From Allobosea vaviloviae (GTDB lineage Bacteria; Pseudomonadota; Alphaproteobacteria; Rhizobiales; Beijerinckiaceae): DNA of 64,000 nucleotides. Where the stretch lies: NCBI RefSeq assembly GCF_001298265.1, contig NZ_LGSZ01000022.1, positions 1-64,000 of the forward strand, written 5' to 3'. Shown here one piece after another: positions 16,254 to 24,374 of the stretch. Position 1 is the stretch's first letter. Every line of letters starts with the position of its first letter. Made by a program: the position numbers and the translations under genes. The notes beneath the pieces were generated by a model. It was not told where the DNA came from and searched no databases. It saw nothing but the letters and a program-made list of their open reading frames with translations.

Positions 16254-17339
16254 ATGATGAACCTGCGCCATCAGAACCTGCGCCATCACGCCTTCTCCGC
16301 CGTCTTCGGCGCGATTGCGGCGATGGGCGCCGACCGCTGGGGCAGGGGGCTCGCGCAGGGCGCCGGCGTCATCCTGACGCTGCACCATGTCCGGCCGCAG
16401 CGGCAGGTCGGCTTTTCCCCCAACGGCCTGCTCGAGATCACGCCGGAATTCCTCGACCGCACCCTGATGCTGATCCGTGCCGAGGGCTACGATCTGGTCT
16501 CGCTCGACCAGGCCGTCGCGCGCCTGTCGTCCCCGCGCCAGTCATCCCAGCGGAAAGGCCGCTTCTTCGTCGCGCTGACCTTCGACGACGGCTATCGCGA
16601 CAATGTCGAGCATGCCTGGCCAGTGCTCGCCAGCCATGGCGCGCCCTGGACGCTCTTCGTCACCACGGGCTTCGCCGACCGCACAGCGCGGCTCTGGTGG
16701 CTGGAGCTGGAGGAGGCGATCCGCGCGCTGCCGCAGATCGCGCTGACCCTGCCGGACGGTCCTTTTGCAGCAAGGACGGGCAGCGACACCGAGAAGCAGC
16801 GCGCTTTCGAGGCGCTCTACTGGCGTCTGCGCAAACAGCCGGAAGCGATTCTGCTGTCAGCGATTTCCGAACTGGCCGCGCAGGCCGGCATCGATGCCGC
16901 CGCGCTCGTCGAGCGCGAATGCCTGCCTTGGAACATGCTGCGGGCGCTGGCCGGCGCGCCGGGCGTGACCATCGGCGCCCATACCCTGACCCATCCGATG
17001 CTCGCCAGGCATGACGAGGCCTTTGCCCGGGCGGAGATCGTCGACAGCAAGTCCCGCCTCGAAGCCGAACTCGGCATGCCCATCCGGCATTTCGCCTATC
17101 CGGTCGGCGATCCCAGCTCGGCCGGGCCGCGCGAGTTCGGACTGGCGCGGGCGGCAGGGTTCACCAGTGCGGTCACAACGCGGCCTGGGCACCTCTTCGC
17201 CGAACACGCCGACCACCTCCACGCGTTGCCGCGCGTTTCGCTCAACGGCTTGCATCAGAGCGAGGCGGCGCTGCGGGCACTGCTGTCGGGCCTGCCGTTC
17301 TGGCTCTGGAATCGGGGGCGGCGGCTGAGCGTGGGGTAG
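16254..17339 (+). CDS. Polysaccharide deacetylase (NodB homology domain)
   Basis: A 361-residue protein with the NodB motifs. Motif 1 is ALTFDDGYRDN (catalytic and metal Asp). Motif 2 is IGAHTLTHPML, giving the His-x3-His metal pair. Motif 3 is represented by HFAYPVGDPSS. The domain starts after the conserved segment GVILTLHHVRP. No clear signal peptide is seen; the N-terminus has one weak hydrophobic stretch. Members remove N- or O-acetyl groups from glycans with a metal ion. At the end of the polysaccharide block and divergent from the CelD-like acetyltransferase, it probably trims the same polymer. Start at 16254 (or the adjacent ATG at 16257). Confidence 0.87.
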   Translation: MMNLRHQNLRHHAFSAVFGAIAAMGADRWGRGLAQGAGVILTLHHVRPQRQVGFSPNGLLEITPEFLDRTLMLIRAEGYDLVSLDQAVARLSSPRQSSQRKGRFFVALTFDDGYRDNVEHAWPVLASHGAPWTLFVTTGFADRTARLWWLELEEAIRALPQIALTLPDGPFAARTGSDTEKQRAFEALYWRLRKQPEAILLSAISELAAQAGIDAAALVERECLPWNMLRALAGAPGVTIGAHTLTHPMLARHDEAFARAEIVDSKSRLEAELGMPIRHFAYPVGDPSSAGPREFGLARAAGFTSAVTTRPGHLFAEHADHLHALPRVSLNGLHQSEAALRALLSGLPFWLWNRGRRLSVG

Positions 17340-17348
17340 CCAGAGCGC

Positions 17349-17442
17349 GTCATGCTCGGGCTTGACCCGAGCATCTCGGAAACCTGTGCCTTCTCTTCAT
17401 GAGATTCTCGGGTCTGCGCTTCGCTTCGCCCGAGAATGACGG
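17349..17442. repeat. REP-like palindromic element, type A copy 1
   Basis: The element consists of two stem-loops: GTCATGCTCGGGCTTGACCC...GAGCAT and GAGATTCTCGGG...CCCGAGAATGACGG, flanked by inverted GTCAT/ATGAC. The same arrangement recurs at 38450 and 44237. It fills the gap between two convergent genes and may act as a transcription end. Confidence 0.8.
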
Positions 17443-17445
17443 CCG

Positions 17446-17655
17446 CTAAACCCTATCCTTCCGCTCCATCCATTTGATCAGCGGCAGCAGCGGCAGGACC
17501 CAGGCCAGCCCCAGCACGACATAGGCGATCGTCTGCACGAGCTTGGGCGCCTCGGTGATACGGCCCTGCGCCAGCGCCATGGCGACGAGCGCATAGACGC
17601 AGACGAAGACCAGGATCGCGACGGTGCCGATCAGCTTGCGGTGGGTCTGCCTCAT
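17446..17655 (-). CDS. DUF2842 small membrane protein
   Basis: A 69-residue protein with two membrane spans: TVAILVFVCVYALVAMALAQ and YVVLGLAWVLPLLPLIKWM. It begins with the basic MRQTHRKLIG and ends with the KWMER pattern of DUF2842 proteins, which are restricted to alphaproteobacteria and have no known function. The ATG at 17655 is chosen because homology starts there; 17691 would add 12 residues. It is divergent from ctaA at 17805; an involvement in respiratory complex assembly is only a guess from that position. Confidence 0.85.
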   Translation of the reverse strand: MRQTHRKLIGTVAILVFVCVYALVAMALAQGRITEAPKLVQTIAYVVLGLAWVLPLLPLIKWMERKDRV

Positions 17656-17804
17656 CGTGAATTCTCCCGAGCGCCCGCCGGCCTGCGGCAATGCGGGCCA
17701 GCCTGCGGCAACGCAAACATTGTCTCCGCCCTGGCGGGCGGACTATCTGTCACCTGCGCCCGCGCTTGTGAAGCGTCAGCCCTTGCGACCGAAGGCCCCG
17801 CTCC

Positions 17805-18872
17805 GTGACGATTGCCCGCGAAAAACCCCCTTCGATCATCCTGCAGGGCGGCCGGCACGCCGGAATCCGCCGCTGGCTCTGGGCCGTGGCGCTGCTCGTC
17901 TTCGTCATGGTCGTGGTCGGCGGCGCGACCCGCCTGACGGGCTCGGGCCTGTCCATCACCGAATGGAAGCCGATCACTGGCGCATTGCCGCCGCTCTCGG
18001 CCGAGGCCTGGGCCAGCGAGTTCGCGAAATACCGCGAGAGCCCGCAATACCGGCTGCTGAACCAGGGCATGGATCTCGGCGAGTTCCAGTTCATCTATTG
18101 GTGGGAGTGGGGCCACCGCCAGCTCGGCCGCTTCATCGGGCTGGTCTATCTCGCCGGCTTCCTCGTCGTGGCGGCCCGCCGGCTGCTGCCCTGGCGCCAG
18201 ACGCTGATCCTGTTCGGGATGGGGCTGCTGCTCGGCCTGCAGGGCGCGATCGGCTGGATCATGGTGGCCTCGGGGCTGGAGCCCGGCATGATTGCAGTCG
18301 CGCCGGTGAAGCTCACGCTGCATCTCACCTTCGCCGGGCTGTTCTTCGCCTCGATCGTCGCCTTCGCTACCTGGCTGACGCCGCCGCGGCGCATCGAGCC
18401 CAGCAAAGCGCGTGGCATGGCCTGGCTGCTGCTGGCCTTGCTCTTCGGGCAGATCGCGCTTGGCGGCCTCGTCGCGGGCTCGCGGGCCGGCTTCACCTAC
18501 AACACCTGGCCGCTGATGGACGGAGCGCTGGTTCCCGATGCGCAGACGCTGTTCGTGCGGCCCTCCTTCTGGGAGAACTTCGTCGACAACGCCGCGCTGG
18601 TGCAGTTCAACCACCGCCTGGGCGCCTATCTGCTGCTGGCGCTGGCGCTCTGGCATGCGGTCTCGCTGCGCCGGGCCGCGCCGGGCTCGGGCGGGGCCAA
18701 GCGCGCCACCGTGATCGCCGGCCTGACGCTGGCGCAAGGCCTGCTCGGCATCGTCACGCTTCTGCTGGTCGTGCCGCTCTGGGCGGGCCTGGCGCATCAG
18801 GCGCTGGGCTTCCTGGTGCTGGCGATGGGCGTGGTCCATGTGACGCGCACCCAAGGCGGGGCGCGCGCCTGA
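17805..18872 (+). CDS. ctaA: Heme A synthase (COX15/CtaA)
   Basis: A 355-residue polytopic inner-membrane enzyme that oxidises the C8 methyl of heme O to give heme A for cytochrome aa3 oxidase. Seen are RWLWAVALLVFVMVVVGGAT, the motif LTGSGLSITEWKPI, and the heme-ligand regions WWEWGHRQLGR, VKLTLHLTFAG, VQFNHRLGAYLL and LAHQALGFLVL. The eight-span duplicated layout and length match alphaproteobacterial type 2 CtaA. The start at 17805 fits; an overlapping frame gives a longer but non-coding ORF. Its stop is 10 bp from the stop of the convergent HerA-like gene. Confidence 0.95.
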   Translation: MTIAREKPPSIILQGGRHAGIRRWLWAVALLVFVMVVVGGATRLTGSGLSITEWKPITGALPPLSAEAWASEFAKYRESPQYRLLNQGMDLGEFQFIYWWEWGHRQLGRFIGLVYLAGFLVVAARRLLPWRQTLILFGMGLLLGLQGAIGWIMVASGLEPGMIAVAPVKLTLHLTFAGLFFASIVAFATWLTPPRRIEPSKARGMAWLLLALLFGQIALGGLVAGSRAGFTYNTWPLMDGALVPDAQTLFVRPSFWENFVDNAALVQFNHRLGAYLLLALALWHAVSLRRAAPGSGGAKRATVIAGLTLAQGLLGIVTLLLVVPLWAGLAHQALGFLVLAMGVVHVTRTQGGARA

Positions 18873-18882
18873 GCCGCTTCCG

Positions 18883-20391
18883 TCAGCCGCGCGCCCCGCG
18901 CGGCATGCCGGCCGTGCGGATCGTGCCCTGGCCGGGCGCGGTCTCGATCCCGAGCGTCGGCAGGGCGAGCCTGCGCTGGCCGCGAAAATCGACATGGCAG
19001 ACGAGCAGCCCGCGCTCCTCGATATAGGCGATCAGCCGGCGCGCCCGGCTGGGCGAATGGCTGCCATAGACGCTGGCGAGCTCGGCATCGCTGGGGCAGG
19101 GAGCGCCTTCCAGCGCCGCGCGAGCGATGAACAGGAACAGCCCGTGCAGATCGTCGGGCAGGGCGAGCGAGGCTTCGACCGCAGCCTGCCAGCCCTGCGA
19201 CTCGACGATCTCGTCGCTGGCACCGGCCTTGGCCACGGCGAGCCGGCGGCGGAACTCGTCGAGGCTGAGATGGCTGCGGCCGAGCCGGCGCATCCGGCAG
19301 CGCACGGTGAAGTCCTGGTAGAGCACCGCGACCTGGCGCGAGCGCGCCTCGGGATCGGCCATCAGCTCGCGCAGGATCTCGGTCATGATCGCCTCGCGCT
19401 CGGCCGGCTCCAGTGGAACCTCCGGCTCGGGTTCCGGCGCGGCCGGGCGATAGCTCTCGATCTGGCGCATCGTCTCATGCACCGGCGGGCGCGGACGCGG
19501 CGCCGGGCGCGGTACGCGGGCCAGCGGAATGACCTCGTCGGCGCCTGCGGTGAAGATCAGCTTGCCGGCCTCTTCGGGTGCCTGCTCGGGCAATGGCATC
19601 AGGCCGGGCGCGCCGCCGCGATCGACCGAGGTCGCGGGCCCGATCCGCAGCGGCAGCGGCCGCTTCGACAACGCCGGGCCTAGAGCCACGAACTGGCCGC
19701 GTTCGAGATCGCGGAACATCTCGGCCTGCTTGCGGTCCATGCCGAGCAGATCGGCGGCGCGGGCCATGTCGATGTCGAGGAAGGTGCGCCCCATCAGGAA
19801 GTTGGAGGCTTCGGCGGCGACATTCTTGGCGAGCTTGGCCAGGCGCTGCGTCGCGATGACGCCAGCCAGCCCGCGCTTGCGGCCCCGGCACATCAGATTG
19901 GTCATCGCGCCGAGCGAGAGCCTGCGCGCCTCGTCGGAGGCCTCGCCCGCCATCACCGGCGCAAACAGCTGCGCCTCGTCGACGACGATCAGCATCGGGA
20001 ACCAGAGCGAGCGGTCGACGTCGAACAGCCCGCCGAGGAAGGCCGCGACCGCGCGCAATTGCTCGTCGGCTTCGAGATTCTCGAGGTTGAGCACGACCGA
20101 GACGCGATGCTGGCGCACCCGCAGCGCGACCCGCTGCAGCTCGGCCTCGCCGCATTGCGCATCGACGACCACATGGCCGAACTGGTCGGCCAGCGAGACG
20201 AAGTCGCCCTCCGGGTCGATCACCGCCTGCTGCACCAGCGGCGCGCTCTGTTCGAGCAGGCGCCGTAGCAGATGCGATTTGCCCGAGCCGGAGTTACCCT
20301 GGACCAGAAGCCGCGTCGCCAGCAGTTCGGCGAGGTCGAGAAGGGCCGGTTCGCCGCTCTTGCTCAACCCCATGTCGATGGCCGTCGTCAT
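18883..20391 (-). CDS. HerA/VirB4-like ATPase (DUF87 family)
   Basis: A 502-residue ATPase. Walker A is VQGNSGSGKSH (Gly32-Ser39), Walker B is MLIVVDEAQLFAP, and a downstream RGRKRGLAGVIATQRLAKL resembles the sensor/arginine region of HerA-type translocases. The C-terminal 230 residues are proline-rich, then helical with a DNA-binding look. No NurA nuclease partner or DNA-modification gene is next to it, so a role as part of a HerA-NurA defence or repair complex is not supported here. It could act on DNA as a hexameric motor; that is inferred from the family. No signal or membrane span is seen. Confidence 0.8.
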   Translation of the reverse strand: MTTAIDMGLSKSGEPALLDLAELLATRLLVQGNSGSGKSHLLRRLLEQSAPLVQQAVIDPEGDFVSLADQFGHVVVDAQCGEAELQRVALRVRQHRVSVVLNLENLEADEQLRAVAAFLGGLFDVDRSLWFPMLIVVDEAQLFAPVMAGEASDEARRLSLGAMTNLMCRGRKRGLAGVIATQRLAKLAKNVAAEASNFLMGRTFLDIDMARAADLLGMDRKQAEMFRDLERGQFVALGPALSKRPLPLRIGPATSVDRGGAPGLMPLPEQAPEEAGKLIFTAGADEVIPLARVPRPAPRPRPPVHETMRQIESYRPAAPEPEPEVPLEPAEREAIMTEILRELMADPEARSRQVAVLYQDFTVRCRMRRLGRSHLSLDEFRRRLAVAKAGASDEIVESQGWQAAVEASLALPDDLHGLFLFIARAALEGAPCPSDAELASVYGSHSPSRARRLIAYIEERGLLVCHVDFRGQRRLALPTLGIETAPGQGTIRTAGMPRGARG

Positions 20392-20544
20392 GCCGTGGTC
20401 GCGTCGCTCCGCCGATATGTTATCGTGATCGCAAGGCTCCTGCCGGACAGATAGGCGAAGCCTTCGCGACCGGCGCTTCTAACATGGCATCTCACAGTTG
20501 CGTCCGGATCGGCGGCTGCATCCACAGCAATCGGGGGCGGCGTT

Positions 20545-20829
20545 TCAGCGCGGGCAGCGGCGCGCCCGTTCCTCGCGCTGGATCTCGGCGATGCTGCGGC
20601 GCTGGCTGTTCGACAGCGGCACGTCCTCGACATTGTCGTATTGGCAACCCGCATTGCCGAAGGCGCTGATCCCGCGCTGCGTGCGGAAGCAATAGCCCTG
20701 CGCCTTGTAGATCTCGTTGCGGGCATACCAGAGATCGTCGCAGGTCTCGGCGTGGGCCGGAGCGGGCAGGGCGGCAAGGCCGAGCAGCACGCAAAGCGTC
20801 GCCATGCTCATCGTCAACGCTCGCCGCAT
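20545..20829 (-). CDS. Exported YARHG-like domain protein
   Basis: A 94-residue protein with a signal peptide (MRRALTMSMATLCVLLGLAA followed by LPAPAHA and a likely cleavage). The mature part is ETCDDLWYARNEIYKAQGYC, then GISAFGNAGCQYDN, which resembles the YARHG extracellular domain (WYARNEIYKARGYCF) with conserved cysteines. Function unknown for the family; some are fused to cell-wall-related proteins. The start at 20829 is preceded by GGAGAAACGGCC. Longer upstream in-frame sequence lacks coding features. Confidence 0.8.
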   Translation of the reverse strand: MRRALTMSMATLCVLLGLAALPAPAHAETCDDLWYARNEIYKAQGYCFRTQRGISAFGNAGCQYDNVEDVPLSNSQRRSIAEIQREERARRCPR

Positions 20830-20976
20830 GGCCGTTTCTCCAAGGTTCGAGATCGATGCGCTGCAATCTGCGCGAAGCGGCATAGCGCGGCAAGCCGCCT
20901 GCCTTCGTGCTTGCGCTGGAGCGGCGTCGCGCCTCGGTCGTCTGGGGCCGCTAGGCTGGCGCGGGAGGTGCTGATC

Positions 20977-21642
20977 ATGCGCGCATATGGCTATTGCGAA
21001 CGGCTCGGCGCCGAACTCTGGGCAGAGCCCTGGAACGCGCTGACCAATGGCGCCTTTCTGCTGGCGGCATTCGCCGCGCTGTTGCTGTGGCGCCGCGCCG
21101 GCGGGCACGATCGGCCGGCGCTGATCCTGATCCTGCTGGTTTTTGCCATCGGCATCGGCTCCTTCCTGTTTCACACCATGCCGCAACCCTGGACGCTCGC
21201 CGCCGATGTTGTGCCGATCCAGCTTTTCGCCTTCTCCTATTTCGGGCTGGCGCTGGCGCGCTTCCTGCGCCTGCGGCCGGTCGCGACGGGGCTCGGCACG
21301 CTGGCGTTCCTGGGCTTCGCGCTCTCGCTGTCTTGGGGGCTAGCGCCCTTGCTCCCGACGGGGTTGCGCGGGTCGGCCGGGTATGGCGCCTTCCTGCTCG
21401 GGCTCGTCGGCATGGCCGCAGCGCTGTGGCGGCTGCCGGGCCAGGCGGAGACGGCCCGGCTCATCGGCCTGGCCGGGCTCGTCTTCGCGCTCTCCCTGAC
21501 GTTTCGGACGCTCGACGGCCCGCTATGCGCAGGCTTTCCGCTGGGCACGCACTGGCTCTGGCATCTGCTGAATGCGACGGTCTTGTATCTGCTGCTCAGG
21601 GCCGCGATCAGGCGGGGAACGGGCACAGTGGCCGATCGCTAG
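20977..21642 (+). CDS. Ceramidase-like integral membrane hydrolase
   Basis: A 221-residue protein with about seven membrane spans and the CREST/alkaline-ceramidase pattern: EPWNALTNGAFLLAA, then GSFLFHTMPQPWTLAADVVP (His and Asp) and a late GTHWLWHLLNATVLYL with paired histidines. These His and Asp residues bind Zn in ceramidases and PAQR receptors. Bacterial members are annotated as ceramidase-domain proteins; the natural substrate, possibly an amide-linked lipid, is not known. GGGAGGTG lies eight bases before the start at 20977. An in-frame ORF starting further upstream overlaps the opposite-strand gene and is not chosen. Confidence 0.8.
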   Translation: MRAYGYCERLGAELWAEPWNALTNGAFLLAAFAALLLWRRAGGHDRPALILILLVFAIGIGSFLFHTMPQPWTLAADVVPIQLFAFSYFGLALARFLRLRPVATGLGTLAFLGFALSLSWGLAPLLPTGLRGSAGYGAFLLGLVGMAAALWRLPGQAETARLIGLAGLVFALSLTFRTLDGPLCAGFPLGTHWLWHLLNATVLYLLLRAAIRRGTGTVADR

Positions 21643-21714
21643 CAGGTAGCGGCGACGACCGCGCGGGACTACGATGACCGCATATCAGCCGCCCACCGCA
21701 TTGGACCAGACCTC

Positions 21715-22374
21715 ATGACCCGCCGCGCCCGCATCCTCGTGATCAACCCCAATTCCAACGAGGCGGTGACCGAAGGGCTGCGCCAGGCCGTGCTGCCGCT
21801 CTCCTATGCCGAAGGCCCGGAGATCGTCTGCGAGACGCTGACGGAGGGACCGTTCGGCGTCGAGACGCAGGAGCATGCCGAGAGCGTCACGATCCCGCTG
21901 CGCCGCAAGGTGGAAGCCGCCAACGATGTCGATGCTTTCGTCATCGCCTGCTATTCCGATCCGGGCCTGCACGTCGCCCGCGAGGGCACGACGAGCCCCG
22001 TCTTCGGCATCGCCGAGAGCGGCGTGCTCACCGCGCTCGCTCGGGCCGACCGCTTCGGCGTGATCGCGATCAAGACCCGCTCGATCCCGCGCCATATCCG
22101 CTATCTCCGCCAGATGGGCCTGATGGACCGGCTCGCGGGCGAGCGCCCGCTGGAGATGTCGGTCGCTGAGACCGCCTCGGGCGACCGCACGCTGGAGCGC
22201 ATGATCGCGATCGGCCGCGAGCTCAAGGACAAGGACGGCGCCGGCGCCATCGTCATGGGCTGCGCCGGCATGGCCCGCCACCGGCGGCCGCTGGAGCTGG
22301 AACTCGGCATCCCCGTCATCGACCCGACCCAGGCTGCGGTCGCCATGGCGATCGGGACCATTGCCGTCCGGTGA
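21715..22374 (+). CDS. Aspartate/glutamate/hydantoin racemase family protein
   Basis: A 219-residue protein with the Asp/Glu racemase fold. It begins RILVINPNSNEAVT, as in hydantoin racemases, and has two cysteines in the expected places: AFVIACYSDPG (about residue 83) and AIVMGCAGMA (about 183). Hydantoin racemase interconverts D- and L-5-substituted hydantoins; related enzymes include maleate isomerase and allantoin racemase. The nearby amidohydrolase and NMT1-type transporter handle N-heterocycles by family, so a link is possible, but the ABC exporter gene lies between them. No operon partner is adjacent. Confidence 0.82.
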   Translation: MTRRARILVINPNSNEAVTEGLRQAVLPLSYAEGPEIVCETLTEGPFGVETQEHAESVTIPLRRKVEAANDVDAFVIACYSDPGLHVAREGTTSPVFGIAESGVLTALARADRFGVIAIKTRSIPRHIRYLRQMGLMDRLAGERPLEMSVAETASGDRTLERMIAIGRELKDKDGAGAIVMGCAGMARHRRPLELELGIPVIDPTQAAVAMAIGTIAVR

Positions 22375-22481
22375 CGAGGCGGGCCGCTCGCTTGCCATGA
22401 GGCCTTCGCGCAGTTCCTCGTCCCTGCCGGCATGACGGGCTCGCGTCCGCGGGCGGATGCGAGGAGGGGTCGATCTGCTAT

Positions 22482-24236
22482 GTGGCCACCATGCTGAAAG
22501 AGTTCTTCTCCTATTATCGCCCGCACCGGACGCTGTTCCTGGTCGATTTCGGCTGCGCCGTCGTCTCCGGCCTGCTCGAGCTCGGCTTCCCGATGGCCGT
22601 GAAGGCCTTCGTCGACGTGCTGCTGCCGCGCGGCGACGGGCCGCTGATCATGCTGGCGGGCGCAGCGCTTCTGGTGATCTACGCGGTCAACTCCGGGCTG
22701 ATGGCGGTCGTGACCTATTGGGGCCACCGGCTCGGCATCAACATCGAAACGGAGATGCGCCGGCGCGCCTTCGATCATCTCCAGAAGCTCTCCTTCCGCT
22801 TTTATGACGAGCAGAAGACCGGCCATCTCGTCGCCCGCGTCACCAAGGATCTGGAGGAGATCGGCGAGGTCGCCCATCATGGCCCCGAAGATCTGTTCAT
22901 CGCGGTGATGACCTTCATCGGCGCCTTCCTGCTGATGCTGAGCGTGCATGTCGAACTGGCGCTGATGACCGCCGTGGTCGTGCCGCTCGCCGGCTTCGTC
23001 GTCGCGCGATACGGCGCCCGCATGGCGCAGAACTGGCGCAGCCAGTTCGGCCGGGTCGGTGCCTTCAATGCGCGGCTGGAGGAGAATATCGGCGGCATGC
23101 GCGTGGTCCAGGCCTTCGCCAACGAGGCCCATGAGCGCGCGCTCTTCGCCGGCGACAACCAGCGCTACCGCACGATCAAGCTCGAAGCCTACCGCATCAT
23201 GGCGGCGAGCCAGGCGCTGAACTATCTGGGCATGCGCATGGTCCAGCTCGCGGTGATGCTGGCGGGGACCTGGTATGTCGTGCAGGGCAGCCTGAGCGTC
23301 GGCGGTTTCGTCGGCTTTCTCCTGCTGGTCGGCGTGTTCTACCGGCCGCTCGACAAGATCGCGGGCGTGATCGAGACCTATCCCAAGGGCATCGCCGGTT
23401 TCCAGCGCTATCAGGAGCTGCTGGCGACGGAGCCCGATATCGCCGATGCGCCCGACGCCATCGAGGCTCCGCCGCTGAAAGGCGATATCCGCTTCGAAGC
23501 CGTCGATTTCGGCTATGCGCCGGGCAGGCCGGTGCTTTCCGGCATCGACCTGTCGATGACGGCGGGCGAGACGGTCGCCTTCGTCGGCCCCTCCGGCGCA
23601 GGCAAGACCACGCTGCTCTCGCTGCTGCCGCGCTTCTACGAGATCGATGCAGGCGCCATCACCATCGACGGCCACGACATCCGCAGGCTGACGCTGGCCT
23701 CGCTGCGCCGCCAGATCGGCATCGTCCAGCAGGACGTCTTCCTCTTCGCCGGCACGATCCGCGAGAACATCGCCTATGGTCGCCTTGATGCGACCGAAGA
23801 GGAGATCACGCAGGCGGCCCGCCGCGCGCGTCTGGAAACGATGATCGCCGACCTGCCTGCCGGACTCGACACGCTGATCGGCGAGCGCGGCGTCAAGCTG
23901 TCAGGCGGCCAGAAGCAGCGCCTCGCCATTGCGCGGATCTTCCTGAAGAACCCGCCGATCCTGATCCTAGACGAGGCGACCTCGGCGCTCGACACCGAGA
24001 CCGAAGCCGCGATCCAGCAATCCCTGATCGAACTGGCGCAGGGACGCACCACGTTGGTCATCGCCCATCGCCTCGCCACCATCCGCCATGCCGACCGCAT
24101 CGTCGTGGTGACGCAGGCCGGCATTGCCGAGCAGGGCCGGCATGACGATCTGGTGCGGGCGGGCGGCCCCTATCAGGCGCTGCATGAGGCGCAGGTCGCG
24201 CCGCTGCGGCTGGCGATGGGAGACGCCGCCGAGTGA
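22482..24236 (+). CDS. ABC exporter half-transporter, fused membrane and ATPase domains
   Basis: A 584-residue type IV (MsbA-like) half-transporter. The N-terminal six-span exporter domain runs to about 320. The ATPase has Walker A GPSGAGKTT, a Q-loop at GIVQQDVFLF, signature LSGGQKQR, Walker B ILILDEATSALD and H-loop VIAHRLATI, all intact. It should work as a homodimer exporting lipid, drug or peptide; the substrate is unknown. The GTG at 22482 (GAGGAGGGG about 13 bases upstream) or the ATG at 22491 can be the start. A REP-like element follows the stop, and no partner gene is adjacent. Confidence 0.88.
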   Translation: MATMLKEFFSYYRPHRTLFLVDFGCAVVSGLLELGFPMAVKAFVDVLLPRGDGPLIMLAGAALLVIYAVNSGLMAVVTYWGHRLGINIETEMRRRAFDHLQKLSFRFYDEQKTGHLVARVTKDLEEIGEVAHHGPEDLFIAVMTFIGAFLLMLSVHVELALMTAVVVPLAGFVVARYGARMAQNWRSQFGRVGAFNARLEENIGGMRVVQAFANEAHERALFAGDNQRYRTIKLEAYRIMAASQALNYLGMRMVQLAVMLAGTWYVVQGSLSVGGFVGFLLLVGVFYRPLDKIAGVIETYPKGIAGFQRYQELLATEPDIADAPDAIEAPPLKGDIRFEAVDFGYAPGRPVLSGIDLSMTAGETVAFVGPSGAGKTTLLSLLPRFYEIDAGAITIDGHDIRRLTLASLRRQIGIVQQDVFLFAGTIRENIAYGRLDATEEEITQAARRARLETMIADLPAGLDTLIGERGVKLSGGQKQRLAIARIFLKNPPILILDEATSALDTETEAAIQQSLIELAQGRTTLVIAHRLATIRHADRIVVVTQAGIAEQGRHDDLVRAGGPYQALHEAQVAPLRLAMGDAAE

Positions 24237-24287
24237 ACGGGCCGCTGGTCGCGGCTCGGAGATCGCAGTTTTCAAGAGCAACCTCAC

Positions 24288-24374
24288 CGTCATTGCGAGG
24301 CGCGCAGCGACGAAGCAATCCAGGGGCCGTCGAGCGAGCCCCTCTGGATTGCTTCGCTACGCTCGCAATGACGG
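24288..24374. repeat. REP-like palindromic element, type B
   Basis: A long inverted repeat: CGTCATTGCGAGG...GAAGCAATCCAGGGG on the left and CCCTCTGGATTGCTTCG...GCAATGACGGG on the right. It overlaps the 3' end of the amidohydrolase gene at 24357, whose last codons and stop lie within the right arm. Confidence 0.8.
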
